Assembly: GCA_038030265.1 (NCBI GenBank)
Contig: CM075941.1
Coordinates: 51,623,952 to 51,687,951 of the forward strand
DNA length: 64,000 bases
Direction: 5' to 3'
DNA from: Corythucha ciliata
Lineage: Eukaryota > Arthropoda > Insecta > Hemiptera > Tingidae
Part shown: positions 1 through 12,270 of the stretch, piece by piece
How the letters are laid out: the number at the start of each line of letters is the position of its first letter
Numbering within the stretch: position 1 is the stretch's first letter
Notes under the pieces: model-generated
Seen by the model: the letters and a program-made list of their open reading frames with translations, nothing else
What the model was told of the DNA's origin: nothing
The model's database searches: none
Translations under genes and position numbers: made by a program

Positions 1-560
1 ATGCCTAAAAAGATCATGATTACCCCCCGAAAGTAGCTAAATCGACCATTCGTGCGCTAAAATTGATCAGACTGGCCATTCTTGAGCCATATATGACTAA
101 TCAAGCCTTGAAATCGGCCGAAATGACTTCACGTGCCCTGGAAATGCCTAAAATGATGATTCCTTCCCTGAAAATGGCAAAATCGACAATTTGCGCACCC
201 GGAATGGTCAAACGTCATGCCTTGGCTTGATGCACTGGGTATTTGAGCCCTGACAATGGCAAAACTGACGATTTGTGTTTTTAAAATGGCTAAAATTACT
301 ATATTTGAACCCTAGAAATTGCCGATTTAATTTACGAGCTCTAAAAATGTCTGAACAAGTGACTCCTGCCCTGAAAATGGCCAAATAGACCATTCGGAGC
401 GCCGAAAATGGCCAACCTTGCTGTTCTCGCCGTGACTTGGGACGCACTATTCGCTCCTATAACTGGAAAGACTGACTTTATGCGCCCTAAAAATGGTAAT
501 GGCTATTCAAGCCTTGAAATCGTCAAAATTGACTCTTTGTGCTCTGAAAAGCTGTGCCCA
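1..560. repeat. Degenerate array of about 29-31-bp units (family B)
   Basis: Units read roughly as a GCCCTRAAAATGGC core followed by WAAACTGAC and ATTCG, spaced about 29-31 bp, with heavy divergence between neighbours. The same family recurs at 9050-10505 and 17050-18110. Short ORFs on either strand follow from the 30-bp (10-codon) period and I do not regard them as genes. Confidence 0.7.
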
Positions 561-904
561 ACAAAGTAAAATGTCAATTTTGAAGTAAAATATTCAGTTT
601 TGAGGTAAAGTAATATTTTTTGGGCGGAACCGCAAGTTTCAAGGTAAAATCGTCAGTTTAGGAACGTTTTTGGGATGAAATCGTAATTTTTGGGGTAAAA
701 TGACCAGTTTTGTATTAACGTCATCAGTTATGAGGCAACACGTCAGCTGTGGCGCGAAATCGTCTGTATTAGTATAAAATCGTCACGTTTGCGACGATTT
801 TTTTTTTTTTTGTGTGAAGTCACCTGTTTTCAAGACAGAATGGCCTAAAATCACCCGTTTTGAGGGGAAAACTTAAGTTAAAGTGTGACATTGTCGGTTT
901 TGGA
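560..904. repeat. Degenerate array, family C (GTAAAATCGTCAGTTTTGAG units)
   Basis: Repeated GGTAAAATCGTCAGTTTTGAG-like units at irregular spacing of about 25-32 bp. It directly adjoins family B at about position 560 but has a different consensus. No coding signal is seen. Confidence 0.6.
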
Positions 905-1112
905 GTATATTATCTAATTTTGAGGGGAAATTGTCCGATACCTTATTGTCAGAGTTTCGAAAAACGCTCGGAACTTCCACGACGTCGATCTCAGCTTCTT
1001 TTAACTTTTCAGTTAGCTGATTGAAGCATCGCGTGAAACTTGCTCTCTTTAACTTCTCGCTCTTTCGTTAATTTTTCCATTCCTCCGGACCTGTTATTCA
1101 CGGTCGCCAGAT
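905..1112 (-). pseudogene. Fragment of an LTR-retrotransposon 5' internal region: primer-binding site and start of gag
   Basis: On the minus strand a TGGCGACCGTGAA segment (about 1109-1097) looks like a tRNA primer-binding site. It is followed by an ATG and a short lysine/glutamate-rich reading frame beginning MEKLTKEREVKESKF. One frameshift later the frame continues as NQLTEKLKEAEIDVVEV before it runs into array C near 905. A primer-binding site followed by a charged, coiled-coil-like gag start is usual for Gypsy or BEL elements. The rest of the element is absent, and no LTR pair can be defined. The class is uncertain. Confidence 0.45.
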
Positions 1113-2639
1113 GTTAAAAATCGAAAAAAATGGAAGGAATATGGTAAAAAAGGAGACAAATAAAAGAAAATTGTTGATTTATTTGTTCTTCTATTAAAGC
1201 AAGACTGGACTGAATTTATTTTTATAGCTGATTCCTTTGAATGGAGTGATTCAATTTTCAACACTTGAGATATGTATAGGGTTATGTCACAGGAACTATA
1301 TTTTACGTATCTACATTATTCAAGTATTTGTTTTGTTTTGTTTTGTTTTTTTTTTTCTGAAATATCCCCTGCGTCCTTTTTCCAGTCAGGACAATTTCTA
1401 TAGCCACACAGAAGATGAATTCGTATGACATTTTCCAAGTGCACTGGGACCAAATGGATCCCCCTTGCCTCCTTATTCATAACTCACTTAAAGCCTCTAC
1501 ACAAAATCACACTCTTTGTGTAACTTCATCATTCCTTACACACGCCCATTTTCATCAAGATCCTTAAATTCGCACAAGAGTATAACGAGGTCTGCGGTTA
1601 GTTTGGTATAGAAGGGGTTATAAGAGGTTCTCTTCCCTCAAGACCTCCAGGCTCAACAAGAAGAGCTGCACCCCCCACCCCCGCTCAATAAATCACTTAT
1701 TTCAGGACTTCCATCAATCCCGCTATTTCCACTATATATCAACCCTCTCAATTCTCGTATCTCATTGAAAATACTTTGCCCTCTCACACTCCCTCTCCGC
1801 AAGTGTTTCAATATGAAGGACTCCCTCTTCTTTGCAGAATGATTTCTATCACTGAGTCACAGCTTGGGGAAATACTATCAATGGTGTGATAAAACCAATA
1901 AAAAGAAATTTAATAGAGAACGAAAAAACGTTTTTTTTTTTTTTATCAGTCGCAATATTGTCCTAGTTGGCAAAAGCACAGTTAATTAAATCAGATAAAC
2001 TCACAGAATATAGATAAAAATGAATTGAATTGGGAAGGGTAAATATTGCCTTTATTCACAACGCGTAGAACTGTAATTACAACATTAGAATTATATTTTC
2101 ATTCATTAAAAAAATAACCAGAAGTTTCACCTTTCCTTTACTTTTTTTTTTTTTTTTTTTTTAGAATTCAAAAACAGAGAGATTCAGTTCAAATTGGTTA
2201 TGGTTCTCTCTTTATGTTCGTGACGTTGAGAAATAAGAAAGGCATGCTTTTCTAAATGAAATAAATTGTTCAACTTGGAGAAAATCCGGTGGAGGGAAAG
2301 GGGAAATAGAGATTTATATTTACGGTCGGTGTTACATATGAGGAAAAATCGTCAGCGGGGTGGAAAGGCGACTCGGGTGAGAAAGACGAGTGGACTATGC
2401 GTGAAAAAGGACATGCACGATTGGAATTCTTGCCCTTCCGTTTGGAATCGTTGAGCGTGATGACGCACTCTTGCCCTCACATTTTACCCAACCTAACATG
2501 GGTTTTTTTTTTTCGTCTTGTTCGTTTGTTTTTTATGCCACTTTAGTCGGCAGGCGGTAATTAATAAGACCGAGACTAAATGAAGAACTATTTTTTTACG
2601 ACAAAAGGCAAAAAAGCAACTGACTTTATTTTTACGTCC
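1113..2639. other. No recognisable gene; AT-rich sequence with homopolymers
   Basis: Contains a TTTTG-rich tract near 1330-1358 and long T runs near 1930-1943 and 2143-2162. The open frames here are short and show no protein family that I recognise. The first part may hold the LTR of the retroelement fragment at 905-1112, but no second LTR is available for comparison. Confidence 0.5.
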
Positions 2640-4280
2640 GCCTTGATCAGTTATTATTTGTTGTGGTACGCCGAACTGGCTTATACAGTTGAAGTAAAAG
2701 TTCTTCGCAACCGTCTCTGCTGTTATGTTTTGAAGTTGGAATAACTTCCATCCAGCTCGAGAAACGATCGAGAATAGGTCCGAACAGTTCAATGTTTCGG
2801 TCACAACTTCATTGTTTTGTAAAAACGCAAAAGTTAACGGTTTATCATCCGTGAAAATCACAAATTGGCGTTCTTCTAGAAGGTATTTAAAATGTTTGAT
2901 TGACAGGTATATGCTGAGTAGTTCTCTATCATATGTACTGTATGATTTTTGAGCCTGGTTTAGTTTTTTTTTTTAGAATAAAGCACTTGGCTTCTAGCCG
3001 TCTTCTTCATACTGTTGAACTACGGACCCGATAGCGGAATCGGAACACCACCACCGAATCGGATAACACCAGTTGACGCTTGAGATCCGGGAAAGTTAGC
3101 AAGGCGGCATTCGCTAATTTTAGTTTATATTTTTGGAACATTTCCGTTGCATGTGTTGACCATTGAATTTTTCTTTCGTCATTTTTCTTCGAGCCTTTCA
3201 GAAAGTCGTGGAGGGTGGGCTGAGTTTCCGCAGCATTTGGTAGATAGCGTCGATAAAAATTTAGCATTCCCAAGGTGGCTCTTAGTTGTTGAACTGTTTC
3301 GGGAAGCTTTTTATCGAGGATTACAGCGGCTTTCTCTGGGAGAGGCCGTGAACCAGTGGGTGTAACTTTTTTTTTTTGTCGGGGGGCACCGGGCTTTAAA
3401 CCCGGCAGGCGCCTAAGCCTCCCTTGGGCTCCTACACCATACCCCATACATAACTGTGCACTTCACACCCGCACTACGCGAGCGTTTCGGTCGGTACGCG
3501 GTTTGTTGAACGCACATCGCCGGGAACGCCCACACGAAGCCGAGTGTGCCGTGTCACAGCTCGCCGCAGCCTTAATAGTGTAATGGGCAATGGCTGGATT
3601 CGAACCAAGGCCCGCTGGGTTGCGAAGCGAGCATTGTATCCATTACACCAATTGAGGCGCGCTACTAGGTAGCCCAGGAATTCTATTTCAGAGACACCAA
3701 TGACCGACTTGGAAATATTAATTCGAAGTCCATACTTGTCGAGTCGATAAAAAACTATTTGTAGGTGCTCTCAATACTCGGCTTCCGATGCCGATGCAGT
3801 TAGGACGTCGTCGAGATATGCGAAAACAAAATTCAGGTCGCCGAGCACGTCATTGATAAAACGTTGGAACGTAGACGGCGCGTTCCGCAGTCCAAAGTCC
3901 GTTTTTTTCTTGTCCTGTTCTGCCATAGGGACCTAGTAGTAGGATTTGAACAAGTATATTTTCGAAAAAATCCTTTTTCCTGTGAGAATGTTCAGAAAAT
4001 CTTCAATCCGAGGTATTGGACAGCGATCTGATACGCTCTGCTCGTTTAAACGACGATAGTCACCGCACGGCCGGAACGAACCATCCTTTTTGGAGACCAC
4101 ATGGAGAGGACTGGCCCACTCAGATTTCGAGGGTCGTATGATTTCATTGTCGAGCATGAATTTGAATTCTTATTTAGCCACTTCTAACCGTTTTGGGTCA
4201 AGTTGTCTCGCTCGGCAGTGAACGCTCGTTATGTGATGTCTAAAGTTGTGTTCAACTTCGAGAGGCAGAAGATTGGGTTT
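2640..4280 (-). pseudogene. Decayed Gypsy-type pol (RT, RNase H, part of integrase)
   Basis: Read on the minus strand, the fragment starts near 4280 with the linker before RT. It continues into RT: an IIRPSKSEWASPLHVVSKKDG segment and CGDYRRLN (4157-3933), then an FGLRNAPSTFQRF-like segment and an FAYLDD catalytic motif around 3900-3790. A SINE (3369-3662) interrupts the frame exactly between the FLGYLV and RPLPEKA motifs. After it come the RT thumb/RNase H region (LRATLGMLNFYRRYLP) and, near 2840-2650, integrase-core sequence (ITAETVAKNF, FGVPQQIITDQGG). There are several frameshifts, an in-frame TAA near 4170, and no LTRs. The family is Metaviridae-like (Ty3/Gypsy), and the copy is clearly dead. 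Confidence 0.85.
3369..3662 (-). mobile_element. tRNA-derived SINE with A-tail, inserted in Gypsy RT
   Basis: On the minus strand the head carries Pol III box A (TGGTGTAATGGATA) and box B (GGTTCGAATCC). A body follows (CTGCGGCGAGCTGTGACACG, GGCTTCGTGTGGGCGTTC), then a 3' hairpin (CCGGGTTTAAAGCCCGG) and an A-run seen as T's near 3368-3379 on the plus strand. The body recurs at 28665-28802 and 44552-44690. The SINE splits a Gypsy RT reading frame, so its borders can be placed closely. I could not identify a clean target-site duplication. Confidence 0.85.
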
Positions 4281-5890
4281 TCGTGCTAACACAGGAAAAC
4301 ACCAATACCAATAGGCACCATAATACTACCAAGAGTCATTGGAATTGAACTGATTTTCAATCGCTATGGTTGAAAATGTCAAGTTACGTGTTTTAAAAAA
4401 AAATGGCTTGTGAGCTTGTATTGATCTCAAAATACCCCCGTCATATGATCACCGTAGCGTAAAAACAAAGGTTTTTTGAACGACTGAAGAAAAAAAAAAA
4501 AAAATGGAAAAAGGGTGAGTGGGATGAATTTCAAAGGAATACAACTGTAACACCTGAACCGTTAGTTACGTTAATTATTTTATGTCCCGGTAAAACCTCT
4601 CTTTTAATACAGAGACAATAACTCCCGTTTCCCCCCCCCCACACCCTCTAATCCTCTTTCACTGGACTCTCATCACGTTGGTCTTGAAACATTGAGGTCA
4701 CTCTGCAAGTAATTAATGTCGAGGGGCTTACAAATTAGCGACAAGGGGAGTAGCGAGGATGACGGGGGCAAACAACTGTATAGAAGCGGGAGGCCACCAT
4801 CCGCTGGAAAGTTCATATTGCCCCCCCCCCCCGCCCCCTAAGTGTGCCCAGACCAACCGAAGGATACTTTGTAAGCTCATCGCTCCGTGGATAATCATTG
4901 TGAAATTACGGTGTGCGCCAATAAGAGGATATTGAGAAGGATACGCTCTACAAAACTGATAACGTGTTAGTGACACAAGCGGAGTGACAAACGAGGAAAT
5001 ACTTTTCTAGAATAATAGAGCTTTCGTAAATCATCTCACGAAAATCCAAACTCGAGATAATTCGGCAATTTCTGGAAAAACGAAATTAAAATTAGTACCA
5101 CAGGGACAGCAGTATATACCAATCATACATAATATGAACGTCTGCGTGAGAAACTTAATGGCAAATTCTTAAACTTCCCCGAACCCCGGGTTTTCAGTTT
5201 GAAACCCGCGGTAAAATCGTGCCTTAGAACCCGTAAAAGCCAACTTGAGAGGCGAAACATCTCATTCCTGATTCGCCTTTCTCTTGTTCACAGTCATGGT
5301 TACATTGATTGCTGTTTTCGCACACATCGTGGTGTGTTCACACCGAATTGTCCATGCGACACTACTCTCTGGACATAATTATAAAGTGTCAGCAGGCATA
5401 AATTTATTGGCTGTACATACTCTGATAAAAATTTCCGGAAGTTTGTGTTTATACGAATGAAATTTCTGTCCGACACTAAATTTCAAGCACCCTCTGGCTC
5501 TGGGTTTGATTGTGTCTCAAAATGTGTGGATTTGGTCAAACGTTCTGGATTCCGGCGCCAAATCCCCAGAATTTTTCAGTAAAATGAACGGGGCGCGATG
5601 AATGTTTGGTACTGAATCGCTGTCTTGCAGTGGCGGTGGAAGTCAGACAGCATTGGGGGAGGGGGCAAGAATCTGAACAGTTCAAATTTTAACCCGCCCC
5701 CCTCTCAACAAATATCGTGTTTCGAGTCATTTATGTGCAAAATTACAATTTTCGGTCACTAAATTCATGAAATTCTCTTCTAGACTAATTTTCCTGAGGT
5801 CGTCCAAGGCGCAGTCGCAGTCTTATTAGATATAGGCCGAGATCAGACGGGAAACTGTTGGGGGGGGGGGAAGAAAGAGTATGCCCTGAA
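4281..5890. other. No recognisable gene; poly-C/poly-G tracts and possible element ends
   Basis: C runs occur near 4631-4640 and 4818-4832, and a G run near 5860-5869. A CAGTGGCGGTGG sequence at 5628 resembles the hAT-like termini seen elsewhere in the window, but I found no matching second end or target duplication. Confidence 0.4.
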
Positions 5891-7170
5891 CAGTGGCCTA
5901 CTCCAGGCGCCCGGCGGAGGGTGGAAATCTCTATAGAAGGCCCCTTAATGGGTCCCTAAATATACAAGTAATATACTTTCTACGTTTTTTTCTCAATTTT
6001 AGTCACGAAGTTGCCTCAGGAAACCGCCAGTTAGTGTTTTCTTTCTCGATCTTAGGTGAAAATGAGCCATTTTTTCAGTTTTGACCGTGAATTTGCTCAT
6101 TATTTTCTCAATTTCATCACCGGATTAACACGTTCTCTCAATTTTCTCTGCGAATTGTCTAGCGCTTTTTCTAAATTTTAGCCGCGAATTAGCGTTTTTC
6201 TTCATTCGAGCATTGAATCGGCACATTTTATAAAATTTTAGTCATGAAATGGCGCTTTCTCACAATTCAAGCAACGAAGTTTCCCCACGAATCCGCGAAT
6301 TAATACTATTTATTAAAATTAACATCGAATTGATGCATTTTCTCAATTCTATCTGCGATTTAGTGTTTTTATCAAGTATCTCAACTAATATTTGACACTA
6401 ATTTTTATCCACGCAGTAGCGCTTTAAGGTTACGACTGAAAGCATCATTTCGGCCTCCGAAAAGAGGTCGCGCGGGGGTGTGAGAGGGGTCTACTTTGTT
6501 AGGAAGAACCGTCTGATTGCTCTACACACGCTCCTATCCTGTTTCCAGCGTGGTGGGGAGTTAGGAGACACACAGGACGGTCGCGACCTTCCTGCCTTCC
6601 TACTTAGGACGTCCTGCCGTTTTTGCTTCCTAACATGCTACACACGTTCCGATCGTTCTTTCCTTACTTTTTTTTTTCGTAAGGATAGGAAGCTAGGAAC
6701 GTGTGTATAGGCCTTAACGCTCAAAGTTGCCTCAAGAATCGGCAAATTGAAGTTTTCTCAACTTCACCTGTCAATTAGCACTTTATCTGAACTTCTATAG
6801 CCCCAAATCGCAGCGCTTTATCTCAATTCAAACTAGGAATTTGCGTTTTTCTCAACTTTAGCTACCGAAGAGCATTTTTTCTCAATTTCAGGCGTGAATT
6901 AGCGTTTGCTTTCAATTTCATCCGCGAATCAGTGCTTTTTACAATTTTAACTGTGTATGAGCGCTTTTTCTCAAATTTTTAGTCACGAATTACCGCTTTT
7001 TCTCATGTTCAACCGCAAATTGTAGAGCTTTATCTCAATTTTGGCCACGAATTAGCGGTTTTTCTCAATATCAACCTAAAGCACTCCATTATTTCATCTA
7101 TAAGGTTTTCGAGGGCCCCGGAGTGCACTCGGAGGCGCTTTGTCCCCCTCGTCCCACCTTTTATCGGTCC
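5891..7170. mobile_element. Array element, family A (about 30-bp units) with a CAGTGG-type left end
   Basis: Starts at a CAGTGGCCTACTCCAGG terminus followed by GGCGGAGGGTGGAAATCT. The array of 30-32-bp units then begins near 5960 (TTAGCGCTTTTTCTCAATTT plus TAGCCGCGAA as a rough consensus). The same head (GGGCGGAAATCT, GGCCCCTAAA) opens the array at 52973. The array is interrupted near 6400-6720 by unrelated GC-richer sequence with inverted pieces. The right end is not defined. Confidence 0.6.
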
Positions 7171-7870
7171 TGTAATGCTTTTTCACTATTTATTTAAACC
7201 CAAATTCCGATTTGGCACTCTAAAAAATCATTTTCGTGGGGTTAGCCTTATCAAAACCCAAATTTTACCGACAGAACCCAATTTCACGGGCTTCGCTCAC
7301 CCAAAAAGCCCACCTGGGAGACTTAAAACAGTTGATTCCCGAGTCACCTTCCTCTACTTCGTGGTCTTGTTCACACCGATGGCTAGAAATTGCGGTTTTC
7401 ACTATAGCTTTGAACCCACATTTCAGTGACTTGGCGCTTTAAAAAGTTCAACTTTGTGGGTTTGACACTTTCAACGCCCAAATTTTGTGGATTTAGATCT
7501 CACAATACCCAATTTCACCTGTTTCTCTGACCCAAAAAGCCAATTTCACAGGACTGCGTCCTGTTTCGATGGTACGGCCTTTCAAAGTTTTGTGGACAAG
7601 GGCATTCAAAAAACCCGATTTCGCTGTTTTTGAACATGAAAAAAAAAAAATAAATTTCGCATGTTTGACTCTCTAAAAGGCGCAATTTTGCGGGGTTGGT
7701 CTGAAAAAACAACGTTGTAGGTGTGGCCCACTCAAAAAGTCAATTTTAATGTTCCAGCTTCTTCCGAGCTGGTTTATTCACAAAACTAATCTCGCGGGTC
7801 TGGCTCCACGAAAGAACTTTCAAGTCTTAACTCCAAAAACTAGCTACTCGGGCGTTTCCGCGAAAAAACA
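7171..7870. repeat. Degenerate array of about 30-bp units (family D)
   Basis: Units of the type TTTGGCTCTTTCAAAACCC followed by AATTTCGCGG, spaced about 30 bp and strongly diverged. The same family fills the CAAGAC-ended elements at 24572-26324 and 40362-42127. Open frames such as 7749-8090 are judged to be array shadows. Confidence 0.65.
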
Positions 7871-8870
7871 AAAAAAAAACGAGAAAATCACTGAGTTTTG
7901 CTTTTTCGTGGCTTGGAAAATGTCGGAGGCATCCGGCATCAATATTACAAATCAGAACGTGGAAAAGTCACAAAAAAATAATCAGTGCTGGAATCGATTA
8001 AGGCGAAAGGGGATGACAAGTGTGCAAGTGAGAGGGAATATAGGCGCTGCGGCGGCACTCCTCACGGCTCCAAAAATGGTCCGACATTAATTTTGAAAAC
8101 TGGATTTTACTCGGGTACTAAATCTACAATTCGCGTCGTTAATCTTTTTTTAGATTTCACCTCGTAACCCAAAAATCAGACAAACAAAATCTCGATTTTT
8201 TATAAATTTGGAAAAATCATGTACAGCCCAGTTGTAGGATTAGGTTACTGACTCCAAAACATTTTTTAGATTCACGATCGGGTAACAATTAGCGCCCGAA
8301 ACAGGAAAATCGTGAATACAATAGAACACCCTCCGCGCGCCGCCATCCATGGGTGGGTGTTGGAAAGAGAGACTCCTACTTCAACACTGCACTTGCGGTC
8401 AAGGTCACTTGTCACATTTTGCGGTGTTGCCACGTCTATGTCAGGAAATTTCAGCTTATCATTGTTGAAGTTCCGGAGGTTGAGATACAGTGACAAGTGA
8501 TCAATGGGATCTAAAAATCTGTGAACACCGTGTATAAAAAAAAGGAAATAACTTTAGGACCGTTCCATTTTTTTGCTAGTGCTGCACTAGTGTAGAAAGT
8601 AATGTGATCTCATTGACTTACTTGAAACATTGAATGAAACCAGATGACTTCCTTCAAAAGTGTAGCACTCAAGAAACAATGAAACGGACATAACAACAAG
8701 GAAACAATCATGGGTGTAGCCAGAGGGGGGCAGGAATAGGCAGTTCCCCTCCCTAGACTCGAAAGCGCAGATTTAGTGGCGCAGTTGCCCACCCCTAAAT
8801 AAATTCTGGAAGTATGAATCCTTCAGGACAATCACAATCACATTGTGTTTCGTCGAAGCTCACTAAAACA
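7871..8870. other. No recognisable gene
   Basis: Mixed AT-rich sequence. Near 8705-8740 a GGTGTAGCCAGAGGGGGG stretch resembles the G-rich subterminal part of CAGTGGCGGATCC-type element ends. Nothing codes convincingly on either strand. Confidence 0.4.
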
Positions 8871-10505
8871 ATCATTTCCCGGATTTCGCTATTAACAAAT
8901 CAATTTCGCGAATTTCGCAAGGATGACATACTATTCAGATGCCAATTTCGCCGTTTTTGCGCCATAAAATACCACTTTCGCGGACCGACGTGGATTCAGG
9001 ATTTGCCAAAGGAGGGGCTAAAGAAAAGGTGTGCCTCCATCTACTAGAAAAATGACTTGACAGCCATTTGCTGCCTAAAAGTAGTTAAAACTAGCTATTC
9101 CCACTATAAAAACTGCACTATAAACTGACTAAACTTGCGCCCAAAAATACAAAACCGAAGATTCGAATTTGAAAATTGGTAAATTGACTTGGCGCGCCCT
9201 AAAAATAGCTAGAACAAACTGCGCAGCTAAAAATAGTCTAAACTGACGATTGGTGAACTTCTAAAAATGCCTGAAAAGATCAATATTCACGCTCCGATTG
9301 TAGCTAAATTGACCATTGCCGCGCTAGAAATGGTCATACTGTCCATTCTCGTGACTAATGTGACCAAATACGCGCTTTCGGCTTGACGGACTAATTATCG
9401 AAGTCCTGAAAGCGGACAAAATGACTTCACACGCCCTGGAAATGCCTAAAAAGATTATTCCTGCCCTGAAAATGGCAAAATTGACAATCGTGGAGTTGTC
9501 AAACTTCCATGGCCTTGACTATTTGAAGTTTTGAACCCTAAAAATTGCTAATGAACTGACTTTACGAGCTCTAAAAATGGATAAACTGACGAATCGCGCT
9601 CTAAAATGCCTGAATAGGTGACTCCGGCCCTGAATGGCCAAGTTGACCTTTCTCGCGCTGGCTTGGGACGTACTATTCGCGCCTATAACAGAGAAAACTG
9701 ACTCTATGTGCCCTAAAAATAACAATTATGGCTATTCAAGCCTTGAAATCGTCAACACTGACCCAATGTGCCCTGAAAACAGCGATTTATTAGCGCAATT
9801 ACCACGCTTAAAAATTGCCCAAACTGACCTTAGCGCCCAGAAAAGGATTGAGCTGGCCATTCTCGCTCTAAAAAAAACGGCTAAACTGGGAATTCCTGCT
9901 CTAAAAACGGCAAAACTGACCATTCGGACCCTTAAATGGCAAAACTGACTATTCTTGCCATGAAAATTTCACACTAGCTATTTCTCCATATAAATGACCA
10001 TACTGACAATTTGAGCACTAGAAATGGCAAACTGACTATTCGCACTCTATGAAAAGGCAAAACTGACTGTTCAGGCTAAATTGGCGGAGAACATGGCATA
10101 CTATTATTAATTAACGCTTTATAAATTGTCAAACTGATCATTTGCGCCCTTCGCGGAGGCTGCAGATGGTGCAAATGACGATTTGTGTCTTTCAAAAAAT
10201 GGCTATTTGCTCAACAAAGTAAAAAATGGCCAAATATGGCTATTCGCGACTTAAACCGGTAAGCTGACCACTGGTGTTTACGCACTTGAACATGGGCCGT
10301 CCACACATCACCAAATGGCTGATCCCTCCCCCCCCCTCCTATCACATCACCAGCATTGGTTTCCCGCAGCCTGAAGGACTTGATACACTGACCACTGTCG
10401 TGCTCAGTGCTTGCGGGGAGCCTGGCTAATCACGCCCTAAAAGTGGCTAAACAAACCATTCGTGCCCGAGAAATGGCGAAATTTAACATTCCTACATTGC
10501 CTAAC
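8871..10505. repeat. Array element with family D then family B units
   Basis: A short family D stretch (8871-8975) is followed by a GTGGATTCAGGATTTGCC head near 8985 that matches the head at 17043, then by family B units to about 10505. In 9930-10080 successive units measure 29, 29, 29 and 29-31 bp. A poly-C block lies at 10327-10337. The array ends where it abuts the truncated integrase of the second Gypsy element. Confidence 0.65.
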
Positions 10506-10990
10506 TGAGGGATAGGGAGTGCTTCGGGCCAGCGAGTAGCTCTGTCAACGATGGTGAGGATGTAGCGGTTGCCATCCGAGACAGGTAAAGGACCGACTAC
10601 GTCACAATGAATGTGCTCAAATCGACCGGCGGGTAGAAAAGTTGCGAGAGGAGTCGACGCGTGGCGGTGTATTTTTGAACGTTGGCAAGCGAGACATGAG
10701 CGGGTCCAGTTGTTAATTTGACAGTCATCAGGCCAAAAATAACGATCCGAGATAAGTTTTCGAGTAGACCGTGTGCCAGGGTGACTGAGTCCATGAAGAC
10801 GATCGAACACAGCGCGGCGACAAGTAGCTGGGACGTAAGGTCGAGGTTGTGAGGTTGAATGCTCACACAAAAGAGATTGAGAAGCGAACGGTAAAGGAAT
10901 GGAACGAAGTTTTAAAGAGGGGTTGTCGTATAACTCGCGAACTTGTGAGTCTTTCAGTTGCTCGTCGGCAATAATATCCAAACCATTGGG
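10505..10990 (-). pseudogene. Gypsy-2 integrase, truncated in the catalytic core
   Basis: The minus-strand frame holds the HHCC zinc-binding region (FDRLHGLSHPGTRSTRKLI through WTRSCLACQRSK). The start of the DDE core follows (HIHCDVVGPLPVSDGNRYI, then VDRATRWPEALPIP), including the first catalytic Asp. The sequence stops near 10505, where family B array begins, so the second Asp, the Glu and the 3' LTR are missing. The truncation is abrupt rather than a decay. Confidence 0.85.
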
Positions 10991-12270
10991 GCAGTTGATG
11001 GATTCTATTCCCGTTGACGTGACGAATGTCTGTTGTGAACTGACTGATGAAATTCAAGTGTCGAATGCGTCGGGGAGGGGCAGTGTCGACTTTTTGAGAA
11101 AACCCATGGATCAACGGTTTGTGGTCGGTCAAAATCGAGAATTGGCGGCCCTCGAGAAGTGGGCGAAAGTGCTTCACAGCCAGATAGACAGCGAGTAATT
11201 CACGGTCGTAAGCACAATAACGTTTTTGCGTGGAGGTCAGAGCTGTGGAAAAAAAAACCTTTGTTGTAAAACGGCGCCGATGCAGGAGTCGGACGCATCA
11301 CAAGCGAGGGAAATTTCGGCGTCGAATGAAGGATGAAGAAGTAGAGTCGTGTGTCCGATAGCTGTTTTGCAATTTTCGGAAGATTCTTCAGCTTCCGAAG
11401 TCCAAACGAGTGGCGTTTTTGGAGAAAGGGAGGAACGAGTCGAATTTTGTCCCGTGAGCATTTTGTTGTTGGAAGACTGAAGTTGGGCAGCTTTTGGAAT
11501 GCATCTTCTATAAAAGTTAAACATTCCGAGGAAACAGCGGAGTTCTTTTACTGTTTGGGGTTTCGGAAATGTTTTGATGACGTCGACTCAATGGCGGTCA
11601 ATGGCGTTATACCTGAACTTGTGACGTGGTAGCCAAGAAAATCGACGTCAGGAGCGGTGAAAACACATTTCGAGTGGTTAATGGTCAAACCGTGGGTGTC
11701 GAGTCGACGAAAAACTTCGCGGAGATGCGTTTTTATGGGTGCCATCGTTGGGCGAGGCTACGAGAATATCGTCGATGTATGCGAAGACGAACGGCAGGTC
11801 GCGAAATATCGAGTCCATGAAACGCTGAAAGGTCTGCGCCGCATTTCGGAGGCCGAAGGTCATCCTGAGGAACTCGAATAAGCCGAAGGGTGTGATGATA
11901 GCTGTTTTTGGGATGTCGGTGTCGGCAATGGGGATTTGGTAATAGGCGCGATTGAGGTCTAATTTCGAAAATGCTTTTGCGCCGCGTAGATTGTTTTGAA
12001 AATCGAGGATGTTTGGGACTGAATAACGATCTGGGAGTGTTTTGGAGTTCAAGCGGCGGTAATCGCCACAGGGTCGTAACTCGCCGTTTTTTTTTTGTAA
12101 ACGACGTGCAATGGACTAGACCAAGGACTCTTCGAAGGCCGGCAAATTCCTTCGGAAACCAACTGATTGAAGTATCGTCGGACTTTGTTGTAATTTTCAG
12201 GGGCTAGACGACAAGATTTAGAAGTAACAGGGTTGCCACTTGTTTCGATAAAGTGTTGGATTGAATGACG
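10990..12270 (-). pseudogene. Gypsy-2 reverse transcriptase and RNase H
   Basis: After a frameshift near 12270 the minus strand continues with SKSPWSSPLHVVYKK, where a second shift falls in an A run near 12090. It goes on to LPDRYSVPNILDF, FSKLDLNRAYYQIPI, FGLRNAAQTFQRFMDS and FAYIDDILVASP, with the YIDD catalytic motif intact (12052-11678). The connection/RNase H part follows as VDFLGYHVTSSGI, FYRRCIPKAAQ, a degraded SLACDASDSCIGAVLQQ, and ILTDHKPL, HLNFISQFTTDIRHV and GNRIHQLP. At least four frame changes show that the copy is inactive. Order and spacing are those of Ty3/Gypsy pol. Confidence 0.85.

Noticed and set aside
1..560. ~30-bp periodic array as a CRISPR array
   Set aside because: The units have no conserved repeat alternating with unique spacers, neighbours are uniformly diverged, and the context is eukaryotic.
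2493..2639. 5' continuation of the Gypsy integrase frame (2861-2493) as a gene
   Set aside because: The part below 2640 becomes low-complexity (Lys/Asn runs from poly-T sequence) and no integrase motif continues.
6480..6710. 76-codon plus-strand ORF inside the family A array
   Set aside because: It lies in an inserted GC-richer patch with inverted repeats and encodes no recognisable protein.
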